Source: Paraglaciecola sp. L1A13 (GTDB lineage: Bacteria > Pseudomonadota > Gammaproteobacteria > Enterobacterales > Alteromonadaceae). From it: 64,000 bases of DNA. Of this stretch, positions 39,884 through 49,261 are shown one piece after another. The number at the start of each line of letters is the position of its first letter. Within the stretch, counting starts at the first letter, position 1. The DNA is taken from the NCBI RefSeq assembly GCF_009796745.1, contig NZ_CP047024.1, forward strand, positions 4,402,001-4,466,000. The letters run 5' to 3'. The position numbers and the translations under genes are program-made. Under the pieces are notes generated by a model. That model was not told the origin of the DNA. It ran no database searches and was given only the letters and a program-made list of their open reading frames with translations.

Positions 39884-41044
39884 TTACCAAGCCTGTTGAT
39901 ACAAAGTTAGCGCGTCTTCATAAGCGACCGTGCGCGGGTTATTCATTAGCAACCGCGTTTGTAGCATAGCCCCTTGAGCAAGTGCAGGGAGATCTTGTTG
40001 GTCAATACCGTAATCACGCAAACGTTTGGTAATGCCAAGCGCTTTACAAAACTGTTCCATATACTCGATAAACCCCAACGCCTGTTCTGTCTCAGTGCGC
40101 TCAGCTAGCTTCGGATTTAACACAAGCGCTAATTGCGCATATTGGGGCTGAGCCGCACTTACATTAAAGCGCATAACATAGGGCAGCATCAGCGCATTGC
40201 TTAAGCCGTGAGCCATGTGATAAATGCCGCCTAACGGATATGCCAGTGCGTGCACTGCCGCCACAGGCGCATTTGCAAATGCTTGTCCGGCTAGCATCGC
40301 ACCTAACAACGTACCACTACGGTGGTTTACGTCTTTGCCATTTCTATAACTAAGGGGTAAATGCGTTGCTAAAAGCTGCAACGCTTTAATCGCGAGATTG
40401 TCCGACAGTGGGTTCTTTTTATGTTTACTGGTAAACGCTTCAATGGCGTGTACCATGGCATCAATACCCGTTTCTGCGGTGATGTGTGCGGGTAAACCTA
40501 GCAACAATGTGGGGTCGAGAAGTGCCACATCAGGATATAAAATCGGCGATACGACACCAGCTTTGGTTGATTCTCCCGTGGTCACAATTGATATAGGTGT
40601 AACCTCAGAGCCTGTTCCAGCAGTGGTAGGCACTAGCACTAAGGGTTTACGGGTAGATAGCACCTGATCCACGCCATACATATCGGACAACGCTTGTTCT
40701 TCCATGGCTAGCACCGCGGCCAATTTTGCAGTATCCATAGAGCTACCTCCACCAATGCCCACTACAACGTCCACTTGTTTCGCTTGTTCTCCGGCTGCGC
40801 GAATAATGGCTTCAGGCGGATCAGCCAGTACCTCGTCAAATATCTGTATATTGAGGTCTGAAATTTCTAGCTGATTTAATAGGTCATCAAGTACACCCGA
40901 CTTAAGTAATCCCTTGTCAGTGATTAATATAATCGACTTAGCGTTAAAACGGGTAATCAATAGCGTGGGTAATGATAAAGCGGCATTTACTGCAAAGCGG
41001 ATATCCGCTACGGTTTTGAAATCGAAGTCATTGATTTTGTACAT
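39884..41044 (-). CDS. Iron-containing alcohol dehydrogenase
   Basis: A 386-residue group III (iron) alcohol dehydrogenase. The NAD site is GGGSSMDTAK, followed by PTTAGTGSEVTPI; metal ligands are in GIDAMVHAIEAF and HALAYPLGGIYHMAHG. The ATG at 41044 is preferred over the TTG at 41053. Substrate not predictable; relatives use ethanol, butanol or lactaldehyde-type substrates. Transcribed in the same direction as the thioesterase, 92 bp upstream. Confidence 0.91.
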   Translation of the reverse strand: MYKINDFDFKTVADIRFAVNAALSLPTLLITRFNAKSIILITDKGLLKSGVLDDLLNQLEISDLNIQIFDEVLADPPEAIIRAAGEQAKQVDVVVGIGGGSSMDTAKLAAVLAMEEQALSDMYGVDQVLSTRKPLVLVPTTAGTGSEVTPISIVTTGESTKAGVVSPILYPDVALLDPTLLLGLPAHITAETGIDAMVHAIEAFTSKHKKNPLSDNLAIKALQLLATHLPLSYRNGKDVNHRSGTLLGAMLAGQAFANAPVAAVHALAYPLGGIYHMAHGLSNALMLPYVMRFNVSAAQPQYAQLALVLNPKLAERTETEQALGFIEYMEQFCKALGITKRLRDYGIDQQDLPALAQGAMLQTRLLMNNPRTVAYEDALTLYQQAW

Positions 41045-41371
41045 CACGGCCAACCTTGGGCTGAGATTGAATACTAATGATGCTAGCAGAGAAATTTTGC
41101 ACCCAAGCTTTATCGTAGTGATATATCAAGCTCAGAATTTGTTATAGATTGGCTTTAAGCATCCAACGCTGTAAAACTAAAGATGAGGCTGTATTGTCAA
41201 ATTCACCATGGATAAATACCACCACAAAGCCATGCGACAAAACACCCAATAAAGCACAACCAACTTACCGATCGGATTTGCTAAAACAGTCATGCTTGAC
41301 TTACAGACTGTTAAATACAAAAACGCCCGCTGAAGCGGGCGTTTTCAATGAAGCTTTAGTCAAGCGAGATG
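41045..41371. other. Intergenic region upstream of the alcohol dehydrogenase
   Basis: About 330 bp without a believable gene. It holds the terminator of the BON gene at its right side; otherwise nothing recognised. It should include the promoter of the alcohol dehydrogenase gene. Confidence 0.5.
41315..41345 (-). terminator. Terminator of the BON-domain gene
   Basis: An 11-bp stem AAAACGCCCGC/GCGGGCGTTTT around TGAA; on the minus strand it ends in a T run. It lies about 26 bp past the stop. Confidence 0.82.
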
Positions 41372-41938
41372 TTAAGCTTGGCCACCTTCCTCTGTCATCT
41401 TCAGCATATCAACTACGTTCTTCACGTCATTGGTATTTTCTGCAATTTTGAGCGCTAACTGACGTTCTGCGTCATCATCGACCGTACCCGATAGCGTCAC
41501 AACACCCATCTTAGACTCTACTTCGATTTCTAAGCCACTGACTTCTGATTCAAACATCAAACGGGTTTTAATCACTGTTTCAATCTTTGCGTCGTTCAGG
41601 CTTTGCATCACTTCGCCGTCTTGGTCTTCGTCTAATTCTTCGATAACGGTTAATTGATTATCAACGTCTTTAACACCATCAAGTGACATGACCAATTCGC
41701 TGGCCAACGCTTTATCGACTTCACGATCAACTTTACCGGTTAATGTTACTTTGCCATTTTTAACGTCGGTGTTGATATCGAAGGCATCTAAATTACCGTT
41801 TAGCATTAAGGTCGTTTCGGCTTTGCCGTCGATCCACGCATCGCTTGCGGTGTCCTTCCAAGTATTTTCTGCATTGGCGGCTAATGATGCAGTTCCTAAC
41901 GATACGGCTACTAAAACTGAAATGATTGAATGTTTCAT
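41372..41938 (-). CDS. Periplasmic BON-domain protein (OsmY-like)
   Basis: A 188-residue exported protein with signal peptide (VSLGTASLAANA) and two BON domains (about 35-100 and 113-183), each with the conserved VTLTGKVD / VTLSGTVDD turn. BON domains bind phospholipid or periplasmic surfaces and OsmY is induced by osmotic stress. GGAG precedes the ATG. Start of a run of envelope-stress genes. Confidence 0.92.
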   Translation of the reverse strand: MKHSIISVLVAVSLGTASLAANAENTWKDTASDAWIDGKAETTLMLNGNLDAFDINTDVKNGKVTLTGKVDREVDKALASELVMSLDGVKDVDNQLTVIEELDEDQDGEVMQSLNDAKIETVIKTRLMFESEVSGLEIEVESKMGVVTLSGTVDDDAERQLALKIAENTNDVKNVVDMLKMTEEGGQA

Positions 41939-42146
41939 AAATATCTCCTTTTAAAGATTCCATATAATCAATGCCAGTTCGATGCCAACCATATAAGCTA
42001 CTGATAAATATGAATTAATTTTGATTCTTTGCGGAAGTTAAAGCTGTGAGCGTGGAAATTATTACCAGAGCGTTGTAAATAATTCTACTGAGGTTGTGAT
42101 ATTCGACAAAGTTTAAATTTACCGATCTCGGCATTAAATGGAGATA

Positions 42147-42179
42147 TAAAAAAACCTCAGACCATTACAGTCTGAGGTT
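42147..42179 (-). terminator. Terminator of the aldo/keto reductase gene
   Basis: A 10-bp perfect stem AACCTCAGAC/GTCTGAGGTT with a 7-base loop; on the minus strand the stem runs straight into eight T. It is 37 bp past the stop of the aldo/keto reductase. Confidence 0.88.
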
Positions 42180-42215
42180 CTAAATACTTAATAAAAAAGG
42201 TCATGTCCCGCGCTT

Positions 42216-43022
42216 CTACCAGTCTGGTGCAAAATCTGGATCGACTATTCGCTCCTGCGGCTCTATTGCGTCTATTTTTACTATTTCATCAGCCGTTAAC
42301 ATCAACTGCTTGGCAGTGAGGTTATCTCGCATATGCTCTACATTCGTAGACGAAGGAATTGCAACGATTTTCTTGTGATTTAACCAAGCTAAGGCGACTG
42401 CCGAAGGTGTGGTGTCATGCTCATGCGCTATGGCTTGCAGTACATCACTCTCCATAACTTTCCCTACACCTAAAGGCATGTACGCTGTTACTTGAATGTT
42501 GTTACGCTGACAATATTGCACTAGCTCGGTGTTTTGAAAGTTGGGATGAACTTCAATTTGATTGGTCAAAATTTGATCTTTACCAAGAATAGCTAACGCT
42601 TCGTCTAATTGACTTTGGGTAAAGTTAGACACACCAATATGCTTAGTCAGGCCTCGTTCTTTACAACCTTTTAGCTCTTTCAAATATTCAGACATTGGCA
42701 CCTTATTATCTGGTGAAGGCCAATGAATAAGCAGTAAGTCTACGTAGTCGGTATTAAGTAATGTCAGACTATTTTGTACGCTAGTGATGAATTTAGCCGA
42801 ACTGAGGTTTTCAAACCACACTTTGGTGGTCAAGAATATTTCATCTCGCTTTAACCCGGAGCCAGCGATTGCATCACCTACCTCGGCTTCATTTTCGTAA
42901 ATTTGTGCAGTATCTATATGTCGATACCCCACATCAAGCGCATTCGCCACAGCTGATTTTGCTTCATCATCTTCGAGACGATAAGTACCAAATCCTGGAG
43001 TAGGTAGTGAAAAATTATGCAT
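42216..43022 (-). CDS. dkgB: Aldo/keto reductase (DkgB-like)
   Basis: A 268-residue NADPH aldo/keto reductase close to 2,5-diketo-D-gluconate reductase B. The catalytic set is D and Y in HIDTAQIYENE, K in TTKVWFEN and H in LIHWPSPD; IPSST near the C-terminus contacts the NADPH phosphate. Length fits E. coli DkgB (267). GAGG is eight bases before the ATG. Also plausible as a general reactive-aldehyde reductase. Confidence 0.88.
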   Translation of the reverse strand: MHNFSLPTPGFGTYRLEDDEAKSAVANALDVGYRHIDTAQIYENEAEVGDAIAGSGLKRDEIFLTTKVWFENLSSAKFITSVQNSLTLLNTDYVDLLLIHWPSPDNKVPMSEYLKELKGCKERGLTKHIGVSNFTQSQLDEALAILGKDQILTNQIEVHPNFQNTELVQYCQRNNIQVTAYMPLGVGKVMESDVLQAIAHEHDTTPSAVALAWLNHKKIVAIPSSTNVEHMRDNLTAKQLMLTADEIVKIDAIEPQERIVDPDFAPDW

Positions 43023-43206
43023 ATGTAAGTCCTCTTGTTAAGAATACAGGCCAAATTACAGCCTGTACGTTGCAAACGTAGAAGTCTCCATTCGAATAAC
43101 GTGCCAAATATTAACTGTATGAAATTAATTGCTTTTTTATACCTTGTGTAAACTTACTAAGAGATTGATGAAATATTTGCACAGCTATTTGAACTCATTA
43201 CTGACG

Positions 43207-44541
43207 TTAAATAACTGGAGTGTCGTTATCTAATTGGCGCTTTATTTTGTCTAACCGTTTTTTTATATCTTGCCAATCCTGTGCGCCTAACGGCAATTCA
43301 CTTTGTATCTGCTCGATCATAGCAGTCTGCTGGCGCACAAACTGACGATGCTCAGATGTTTGACTGAATTGCAGAATGCTAATCAGCCCCTCCAACAACC
43401 GAATAGTCACTGCCAGACTGGTTTTTGAATATTGACGTATTTGGTTAAATGCGGCCTCTCCCAGCCCAGTGAATACCACTGGTTTACACTGCAGTCTTAT
43501 CACCCCTAGAGGATCTTCATACAAAGTGGGGGGAAACGTTTTGGTTGTTAAGCCACATAACACAGCACTTAACTTATCGACCACAGTTACGGCCGAATAA
43601 GGGTCATTGATCCCAGGAGAAAGCGCTCGCACTGCAATTTCCACTAGTTGGCGTATAGCAAATTCCGTATCTTGAATCGGGGTACGATGCGCACCTAAAC
43701 GGATCAATTCGGTTATTTGGTCAGGCTCACAAGCAAGTGCAGAACCGTGAAAATATGCGGTACCTAAAGGAGCATTTTGCATTACAAAATCACCTGGCAT
43801 GTGCTGTACATCAAGCGCCATATCGCATTCTTGCGCTAATTTTTGCAGGTTTGCAACGTCCAATGTTTGTACATAGCCACTGCTTGGAGAAATAAACGTT
43901 TGTCGATTCGGATAAACTTGACTGAAATTCGGGCCATCACCGCTGAGTTGCGGCTTTTTATCGCTGTGTTCTTTGGGAAATAGACGTTCAATAATTTCAT
44001 TTAATTCGCGGTATACGTTGTCGATCACATTGTCTGCCTGGATAGCCCTGGCCACGTGATGAATAAAGTAAATGAGTACGCCAACTCCTAAGACAGCTAA
44101 GATTACCGACGTGAGAATACTCAAGCCAGGAACAAAATTTTGATCATCGAATGATTTCGTTGCCTGAATAATCAATAAGCAATAGATGAATGTTGACACG
44201 AAAAAACCCAAAACACATTGGGTGCCGGTGTCCATCATAAAGTTACGAATAAGCCTCGGACCAAATTGAGACGATGCCAAGCTTAACGCCACCACAGTAA
44301 TGGAAAATGCAATACTGGTGACAGTGATCATTGACGAGGCAATAGTGGTAAGTAAAGCCCTAGCAGACTCGGGCGACGTTTGGTAAAAGTCAGCGAAAAT
44401 CGGCAGTTCACTTTCGGCGCCGAAGCGATCAAACGCTAGGCCGACTTGAGACAAACCAATGGCAATAATCGCCATGATGGAAGGAACGAACCAAAAACTG
44501 GTTCTGATGGTTTCCCATAAAGTAATTATCCTTGTATTCAT
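43207..44541 (-). CDS. DUF2254 membrane protein
   Basis: A 444-residue inner-membrane protein of the DUF2254 family, shown by SIAFSITVVALSLASSQFGPR and VEIAVRALSPGINDPY. Four membrane helices lie in the first ~175 residues; the remainder is cytosolic. Function is not established; the family is often near stress or ion-homeostasis genes. AAGGAAG precedes the ATG. Confidence 0.9.
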   Translation of the reverse strand: MNTRIITLWETIRTSFWFVPSIMAIIAIGLSQVGLAFDRFGAESELPIFADFYQTSPESARALLTTIASSMITVTSIAFSITVVALSLASSQFGPRLIRNFMMDTGTQCVLGFFVSTFIYCLLIIQATKSFDDQNFVPGLSILTSVILAVLGVGVLIYFIHHVARAIQADNVIDNVYRELNEIIERLFPKEHSDKKPQLSGDGPNFSQVYPNRQTFISPSSGYVQTLDVANLQKLAQECDMALDVQHMPGDFVMQNAPLGTAYFHGSALACEPDQITELIRLGAHRTPIQDTEFAIRQLVEIAVRALSPGINDPYSAVTVVDKLSAVLCGLTTKTFPPTLYEDPLGVIRLQCKPVVFTGLGEAAFNQIRQYSKTSLAVTIRLLEGLISILQFSQTSEHRQFVRQQTAMIEQIQSELPLGAQDWQDIKKRLDKIKRQLDNDTPVI

Positions 44542-44609
44542 GTCACTTCCTTTACCTGAATGCTGCCTGATTTGAGCTGCTATTTTTAACGCTAGCGCGA
44601 GTCTTTATA

Positions 44610-44792
44610 TTATGGGGTCTTTTTAGCATTCTTTTTCTTTATAAGAACCATAGCAGCCCCTAATACAATAATAACAAATACCCCGAAAGCAGCTAAAAAT
44701 GTCATAAGAAAACTGCCATCGCCCAGACCACCTAGGCCTACGATTGCCCCAACGGAAACAATTAAAATGATAATGGTGATTTGTAATAACAC
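44610..44792 (-). CDS. Small two-helix membrane protein
   Basis: A 60-residue hydrophobic protein that I do not recognise: helix 1 about residues 2-18, a GLGGLGDGSFL turn, helix 2 about 29-50, then KKKNAKK. GTG at 44792 has AAGGAG eight bases upstream; an in-frame GTG three codons earlier lies too close to that site. Positive tail predicts cytosolic C-terminus. It sits among stress-type membrane genes. Confidence 0.65.
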   Translation of the reverse strand: MLLQITIIILIVSVGAIVGLGGLGDGSFLMTFLAAFGVFVIIVLGAAMVLIKKKNAKKTP

Positions 44793-44915
44793 CTTAAACA
44801 CTCCTTGGCGTTTAACGCCAAATAAAAAATTTATACCACCTAGCTTACTAAGCCAACTTTGACTCTGTGGTATTTCGGACAGCTAAATTGTATGAGACCC
44901 ATAAAATTTTAGACA

Positions 44916-44945
44916 TTAAAAAAGGGTGCAAGCACCCTTTTTTAA
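44916..44945 (-). terminator. Terminator of the small lipoprotein gene
   Basis: AAAAAAGGGTGC and GCACCCTTTTTT pair, leaving two central bases; the minus-strand read ends in a T run. About 30 bp past the lipoprotein stop. Confidence 0.78.
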
Positions 44946-44974
44946 TAATTTAGCTTGTTTACTGCTAAAGCAGA

Positions 44975-45169
44975 TTAACAATCTGAATCTTTAGCACCTG
45001 CACCTTCTTTCACATCTTCGCACGCATCTTCGATTGCGTTGCCTGCGTCAGTTGCCATTTCGTCAACTTTCTCACCAGCGTTTTCAGCATTGTTATCGTT
45101 ACAAGCTGTCACTAAAGTAAGTGAACTAAAAACCATCGCTAAAAGTGTAAATTTCTTAAGTAAGTTCAT
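44975..45169 (-). CDS. Small lipoprotein, entericidin-like
   Basis: A 64-residue lipoprotein. The lipobox LVTAC puts the acylated cysteine at residue 23, with Asn-Asp after it; the remaining 40 residues are acidic: NAGEKVDEMATDAGNAIED. This resembles entericidin-type or small stress lipoproteins common in the order. Two further cysteines (CEDV and the terminal DSDC) could form a disulphide. GGAG is well placed before the ATG. Confidence 0.75.
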   Translation of the reverse strand: MNLLKKFTLLAMVFSSLTLVTACNDNNAENAGEKVDEMATDAGNAIEDACEDVKEGAGAKDSDC

Positions 45170-45215
45170 TATGTATCTCCGTGTTTAAATAAAAGTGAAA
45201 TTATGTGTTGTGAAT

Positions 45216-45392
45216 CTAGACTTTCGGGCCTTTACCGCGAATAGCATTCGCTACCAACGATAGAACCAGTAGTACTAAAAATACAAAGAAAATGATTTTT
45301 GCAATACCAGCTGCAGTTCCGGCTATACCACCAAAACCCATAACGCCAGCTAAAATTGCGATGATTAAAAATGTTAATGCCCAACCCAACAT
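45216..45392 (-). CDS. DUF1328 small membrane protein
   Basis: A 58-residue protein read from the minus strand (ATG 45392, TAG 45216). [20 protein letters not shown], then [15 protein letters not shown] and [12 protein letters not shown] match the DUF1328 (YtjA) family. Two membrane helices. AGGAG is seven bases before the ATG. Members are stress-induced in several bacteria, but the mechanism is unknown. Confidence 0.9.
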   Translation of the reverse strand: MLGWALTFLIIAILAGVMGFGGIAGTAAGIAKIIFFVFLVLLVLSLVANAIRGKGPKV

Positions 45393-45587
45393 AATATTCT
45401 CCTAATGTGTTCTAAATTGATTAACGATTATCTTAATGCTCTATTCATGCCAGCATATTAAAATCAACCTAAGATACTGATATAATTAAATTATTTTAAA
45501 TTTTTCCGAAAACGTTAGTGAGAATTTGTAAACCTTTGTTGAAATATTTACAATTAGAAACGGAACAACTTTCCCAAATCATTTAGA

Positions 45588-46565
45588 CTATTTAAGACAA
45601 ATTTCAGTTAATAATGGAAAGTGGTCCGAACCAATTTCAGGCAGGCGTGACAAGTTGACGAGCTCAAAGTCGTCACTGTGAAAAACATGATCCAGTGGCC
45701 ACCTAGCCAGCCGATGTTGAGCGTGAAACGTATTGAACGCACCTCGTCCGATGCGTGGGTCGCACAAACCACTTATCCGTAAAAATGCTTGCGTTGTTGG
45801 AGACCAGGCTACGTCATTTAAATCACCACTGACGATGACAGGCAATGAACCCTCCCCATCATATTTTGCAATTTCCTTGGCTAAGCCTAGCAATTCAATA
45901 TCACGCTCAGTCGCCTCTTCATTCTCCGTGGGGCTCGGGGGCGCAGGGTGAACAAAGTGACACTTAACCTGCTCACCACTTTCCAGTAGGGCAACGCAAT
46001 GTACCGACGGCACGCCTTTTTCCACACGCTCAGCAGTGGTAATTTGACTTAGTGGTAATCTGCTGAAAACATGCATCCCGTATAAGTTTTCCAACGGGTA
46101 GTTCACTCGGTATGGATAGGCTTCATGTAATGGTTTCAAAGCGTCTTGCCACCACTGATTACTCTCTAACGTGACTAAAATATGCGGCTGTTCTTGTTCA
46201 ACCAACTTAATTAATTTTGGCGCATCATGATTGGTCATAAGTACATTGGCATTAATGATCTTAATACTGCGCTTTGGATCAGCCGATTTTATTTTCTTGA
46301 CCATGACAGGCACGAGAGGTGTATAAGGTAAAATCCAATGAATTTGATAGGCAAGCGCAGCAAGATTAACGCTAATAAGCAGCGCCATATACATTAAATT
46401 TTGATGGTAGAGTGCACCCATCGCCACCAAATTAAGTATCAGTAAACCGGCTATTTGTAAGCGCGGAAATTCCCATGCTCTCACCATCCAGTGGTCGCTG
46501 GGTAAAAGCGGAGCCACCGTCAACAGTACTAGAAATGCGCTAGTAACGATAAAAATTGTGAACAT
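45588..46565 (-). CDS. Endonuclease/exonuclease/phosphatase-family membrane protein
   Basis: A 325-residue protein with three N-terminal helices (about 2-18, 36-55 and 58-80) and an EEP (DNase I-like) domain. Catalytic blocks: IKIINANVLM, LVTLESN, VSGDLNDVAWSP, and GSDHFPLL at the end. The lipid, nucleic acid or phosphate-ester substrate is unknown; the catalytic domain probably faces the periplasm. Confidence 0.87.
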   Translation of the reverse strand: MFTIFIVTSAFLVLLTVAPLLPSDHWMVRAWEFPRLQIAGLLILNLVAMGALYHQNLMYMALLISVNLAALAYQIHWILPYTPLVPVMVKKIKSADPKRSIKIINANVLMTNHDAPKLIKLVEQEQPHILVTLESNQWWQDALKPLHEAYPYRVNYPLENLYGMHVFSRLPLSQITTAERVEKGVPSVHCVALLESGEQVKCHFVHPAPPSPTENEEATERDIELLGLAKEIAKYDGEGSLPVIVSGDLNDVAWSPTTQAFLRISGLCDPRIGRGAFNTFHAQHRLARWPLDHVFHSDDFELVNLSRLPEIGSDHFPLLTEICLK

Positions 46566-46625
46566 GCTTATTCTCAGTATCAGTCATAAGTTAAGACAGA
46601 ACTGGCTATATCGTGGACCAGCAGC

Positions 46626-47765
46626 TTAACTAGTTTTAAAATCGCCCCTAGGAGCAAGTGGAGTATTTTGGTTAGTTTGCTCAGCAGGTTCAGGCGCAAC
46701 CACTACCTTGTCGACTTTAATATCAAATGATTTGATAAACGCATTTCTTACAATACCAACTATTGCTGGCCACAATGGCGTTTTGATATCGTCAATTTGC
46801 CCTTCAAGAGGAATTCGGGTTGCGATCAAATCTTTTTTTCCCCCTTCAAACAACTCAGATATTCCGCCAGTGACCGCTTCGAATATCCATTGAAATGGGT
46901 TATCACCATCTTCTACTACGTCTTGTTGCCAGTCAAATAAAGACAGATCATAAATACCAGCCTTGACGTAACCACTTACTTGGCCTTGATTGGCAGCAAA
47001 TTCCATGGCGAAATCAAGCTGGCCCGCTTCAACATCAAACGGCGTATAGAAACTAATAAGGTGATCAATGTGCTTCACAGGTAGACGTTGCATTTCAACG
47101 TCGATATTAAAGGTCGCTTTCGTGGCGTAAGGATCATAGGAGCCAGAAATATACAAAGGACAAACACCTGCAATTTCAGCATTGAGATTCAAATTGGTAA
47201 TCATGGAGCCAGTACGCGCCTTGCTATTGGTAAGGTTAGTAACTTGCCCGTGTACGTCTTGAATTTCTGTGTGAGTTTTGAGCTCGTCACTGATCGTCTC
47301 AAATATTAGCACGCCATCTACAATATCAATCCTGTCGATTGAAAACGGCACGAGACGATTTGCCAATGTGATCCATGTTTGTTCATCTTGTGCATCATCA
47401 TTAATGTGCTCTTGGCGATTGGCATTATCAGCATAATATAGTTGAGGTTCAACGAAGGTCATCTCTGCAACGATCCTACCGCGCAACAATGCTGACCAAA
47501 GTACAGAGATATCCAATTGAGCAATCTTGATTAATGGTCTGGGTAAATCCCCGTCAATCAGATTTATTTCGATGTCCTCTACCTGATATGCCCCGCGATA
47601 GAGTGCTATATCTACGTCACCCACATGCCCACTCAAACCGGGCGTCGAATCAATTGCATAGTTAACTGCTTTTTCAAGAGCGTAGGGAGCCACAAGTCGC
47701 AACGCAATTATAATCACTATAACGCTGATGACAGTGACCTCGATTGTGCGATGACGAAATGCCAT
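46626..47765 (-). CDS. AsmA/DUF748-like membrane-anchored protein
   Basis: A 379-residue protein with one N-terminal helix (about 10-28) and a long beta-rich periplasmic part, e.g. DVDIALYRGAYQVEDIEINL, GRIVAEMTFVEPQLYY and RIDIVDGVLIFE. This is the DUF748/AsmA-like pattern of bridge-type envelope proteins. Proline/Asn-rich C-terminal tail. Members of the wider clan move or organise phospholipid; this one is not characterised. Confidence 0.82.
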   Translation of the reverse strand: MAFRHRTIEVTVISVIVIIIALRLVAPYALEKAVNYAIDSTPGLSGHVGDVDIALYRGAYQVEDIEINLIDGDLPRPLIKIAQLDISVLWSALLRGRIVAEMTFVEPQLYYADNANRQEHINDDAQDEQTWITLANRLVPFSIDRIDIVDGVLIFETISDELKTHTEIQDVHGQVTNLTNSKARTGSMITNLNLNAEIAGVCPLYISGSYDPYATKATFNIDVEMQRLPVKHIDHLISFYTPFDVEAGQLDFAMEFAANQGQVSGYVKAGIYDLSLFDWQQDVVEDGDNPFQWIFEAVTGGISELFEGGKKDLIATRIPLEGQIDDIKTPLWPAIVGIVRNAFIKSFDIKVDKVVVAPEPAEQTNQNTPLAPRGDFKTS

Positions 47766-47781
47766 AAGAGACTCCCTTTAT

Positions 47782-47813
47782 AAAAAGCATTCACCCGCTG
47801 AGCGCGGGTGAAT
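47782..47813 (-). terminator. Hairpin after YqaE copy 2
   Basis: A 10-bp stem ATTCACCCGC/GCGGGTGAAT around five bases; on the minus strand it is followed by GC and five T. It could end the yqaE transcript or attenuate readthrough into the DUF748 gene. Confidence 0.5.
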
Positions 47814-47899
47814 GAAAGTAATTAACGAGTATGAAAACGTAAAAGTTACACACGTACTGGTGAATTTTACAGCTCTACTCGATTAGCTTTAAACGCTAA

Positions 47900-48058
47900 C
47901 TAACGTCTAGCTATAATCCAAACAGCGTGAATAATGCCAGGAATATAGCCGAGTAACGTGAGTAGAATATTCAGCCAAAACGCGCCAGCTAAGCCCACTT
48001 GAAGGAAAACACCTAGCGGTGGAATTAAAATAGCAATGAGTATTCTGAGTAAATCCAT
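47900..48058 (-). CDS. Pmp3/YqaE proteolipid (copy 2)
   Basis: A 52-residue protein read from the minus strand (ATG 48058, TAG 47900). LIAILIPPLGVFLQVGLAG, then LNILLTLLGYIPGIIHAVW is a clear Pmp3/YqaE signature; almost the whole chain is two membrane helices. AGGAG lies seven bases before the ATG. Paralogue of the copy at 19346-19516 with the same core, here in the stress-gene cluster. Confidence 0.93.
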   Translation of the reverse strand: MDLLRILIAILIPPLGVFLQVGLAGAFWLNILLTLLGYIPGIIHAVWIIARR

Positions 48059-48183
48059 AATAAAGCTCCTGTTTTATCTATGTGGTTATAATTTAAAAAA
48101 CCGTCTGTTGTTAATATCTAACTAGGCAAGTTGCGTTCCTACTTTTGCCAATTTAAAATATATTTACAGTTAACCGCTACAAT

Positions 48184-49143
48184 CTATTCTTTATCGCTTA
48201 AATCGCTTGGCCGAGTGTCTGCTACAAATGCCCCACGCTCTCCGACTGATTTATCAGCCCCATGTGTACTGTCTTGCTTCGTTTGATGTTCCATAGCTGC
48301 GTTAAACTCTGCACCAAGTAAAATGATGTAGGCGGTTAAATAAAACCACATCAGCAATACCACCACACTACCCAAAGAACCGTAGGTCTTGTCGTATTGG
48401 CCAAACTGTCCTAGATAAAATGAGAACCCAAACGAAAACGCGATCCATAACGTGCTGGCCAATACTGAGCCTGGCGTAACCCAGCGCCATTTAGCTTTGC
48501 TCCGATGAGGACCATATCGATAGAAAGATGCCAAGGTGATATTGAATACCACAGCCAGAATTGGCCAGGTCAGCCACGTTACCAGTAGACTGCTGTAATT
48601 TTTCAGTCCCACAAAAGATAAAATAATAGGCAGTACAGCAATACTAAATAAAGCACCACACAGTACTAAAATCGCACTCAAGGTTAACGCCACTCGCATA
48701 AACAGCATCATCAAAAAACCACGATTTTGTTTTTGACCGTAAGTAATATTACTCGCAGTAACCATGGCCTGCGCGCCCTTACTGGCACTCCAAATAGCAA
48801 ATAGTGTACTGAGTAAAGCGCCGGTGCTTAGCGCTGCTTCGGACTTATCCATAATGCGACTCACTTGCCCCTGAATAAGCTCTCTCCCTTGATCGGGCAC
48901 AACACCAATAAGGTAGCTCAAGTGCTGTTGTACATCATCGGGGGACACCAACAAGCCGTACACTGAGATAAATGCTGCAAGTAAAGGAAATACCGCTAAC
49001 AAGAAATAAAAGCCGACACCCGCGGCGATCAACGACAAATTGTCATCGAGCATTTTTTTCACGGTCCGGCGTAAAATATCCCACCAACCTCGTAACGGAA
49101 TACCTTGGGGCGTATTGGCTTGCTGACCTCTGTAGGCGCTCAT
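48184..49143 (-). CDS. YihY/BrkB family membrane protein
   Basis: A 319-residue inner-membrane protein of the YihY (former BrkB/RNase BN) family, with about six helices; LSLIAAGVGFYFLLAVFPLL, FAIWSASKGAQAMV, YGSLGSVVVLLMWFYLTAYI and LLGAEFNAAME are the family blocks. Function unsettled; the old ribonuclease assignment is not valid for YihY. AGGA precedes the ATG. Divergent from the MscS gene. Confidence 0.92.
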   Translation of the reverse strand: MSAYRGQQANTPQGIPLRGWWDILRRTVKKMLDDNLSLIAAGVGFYFLLAVFPLLAAFISVYGLLVSPDDVQQHLSYLIGVVPDQGRELIQGQVSRIMDKSEAALSTGALLSTLFAIWSASKGAQAMVTASNITYGQKQNRGFLMMLFMRVALTLSAILVLCGALFSIAVLPIILSFVGLKNYSSLLVTWLTWPILAVVFNITLASFYRYGPHRSKAKWRWVTPGSVLASTLWIAFSFGFSFYLGQFGQYDKTYGSLGSVVVLLMWFYLTAYIILLGAEFNAAMEHQTKQDSTHGADKSVGERGAFVADTRPSDLSDKE

Positions 49144-49261
49144 TTATTTGTCCTTTTTTAGTGATATAGGCTGGTGAAAACTTGCGTGGCATCTATCTTG
49201 CGTAATATTTTGTTCTATACGTATTCAATTAAGCGTTCGCTGTTCACTATCAAGGTGCTAT

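Noticed and set aside
41149..41451. Plus-strand 100-residue frame between the alcohol dehydrogenase and BON genes
   Set aside because: It crosses the BON terminator and runs antisense into the BON gene; composition is not protein-like.
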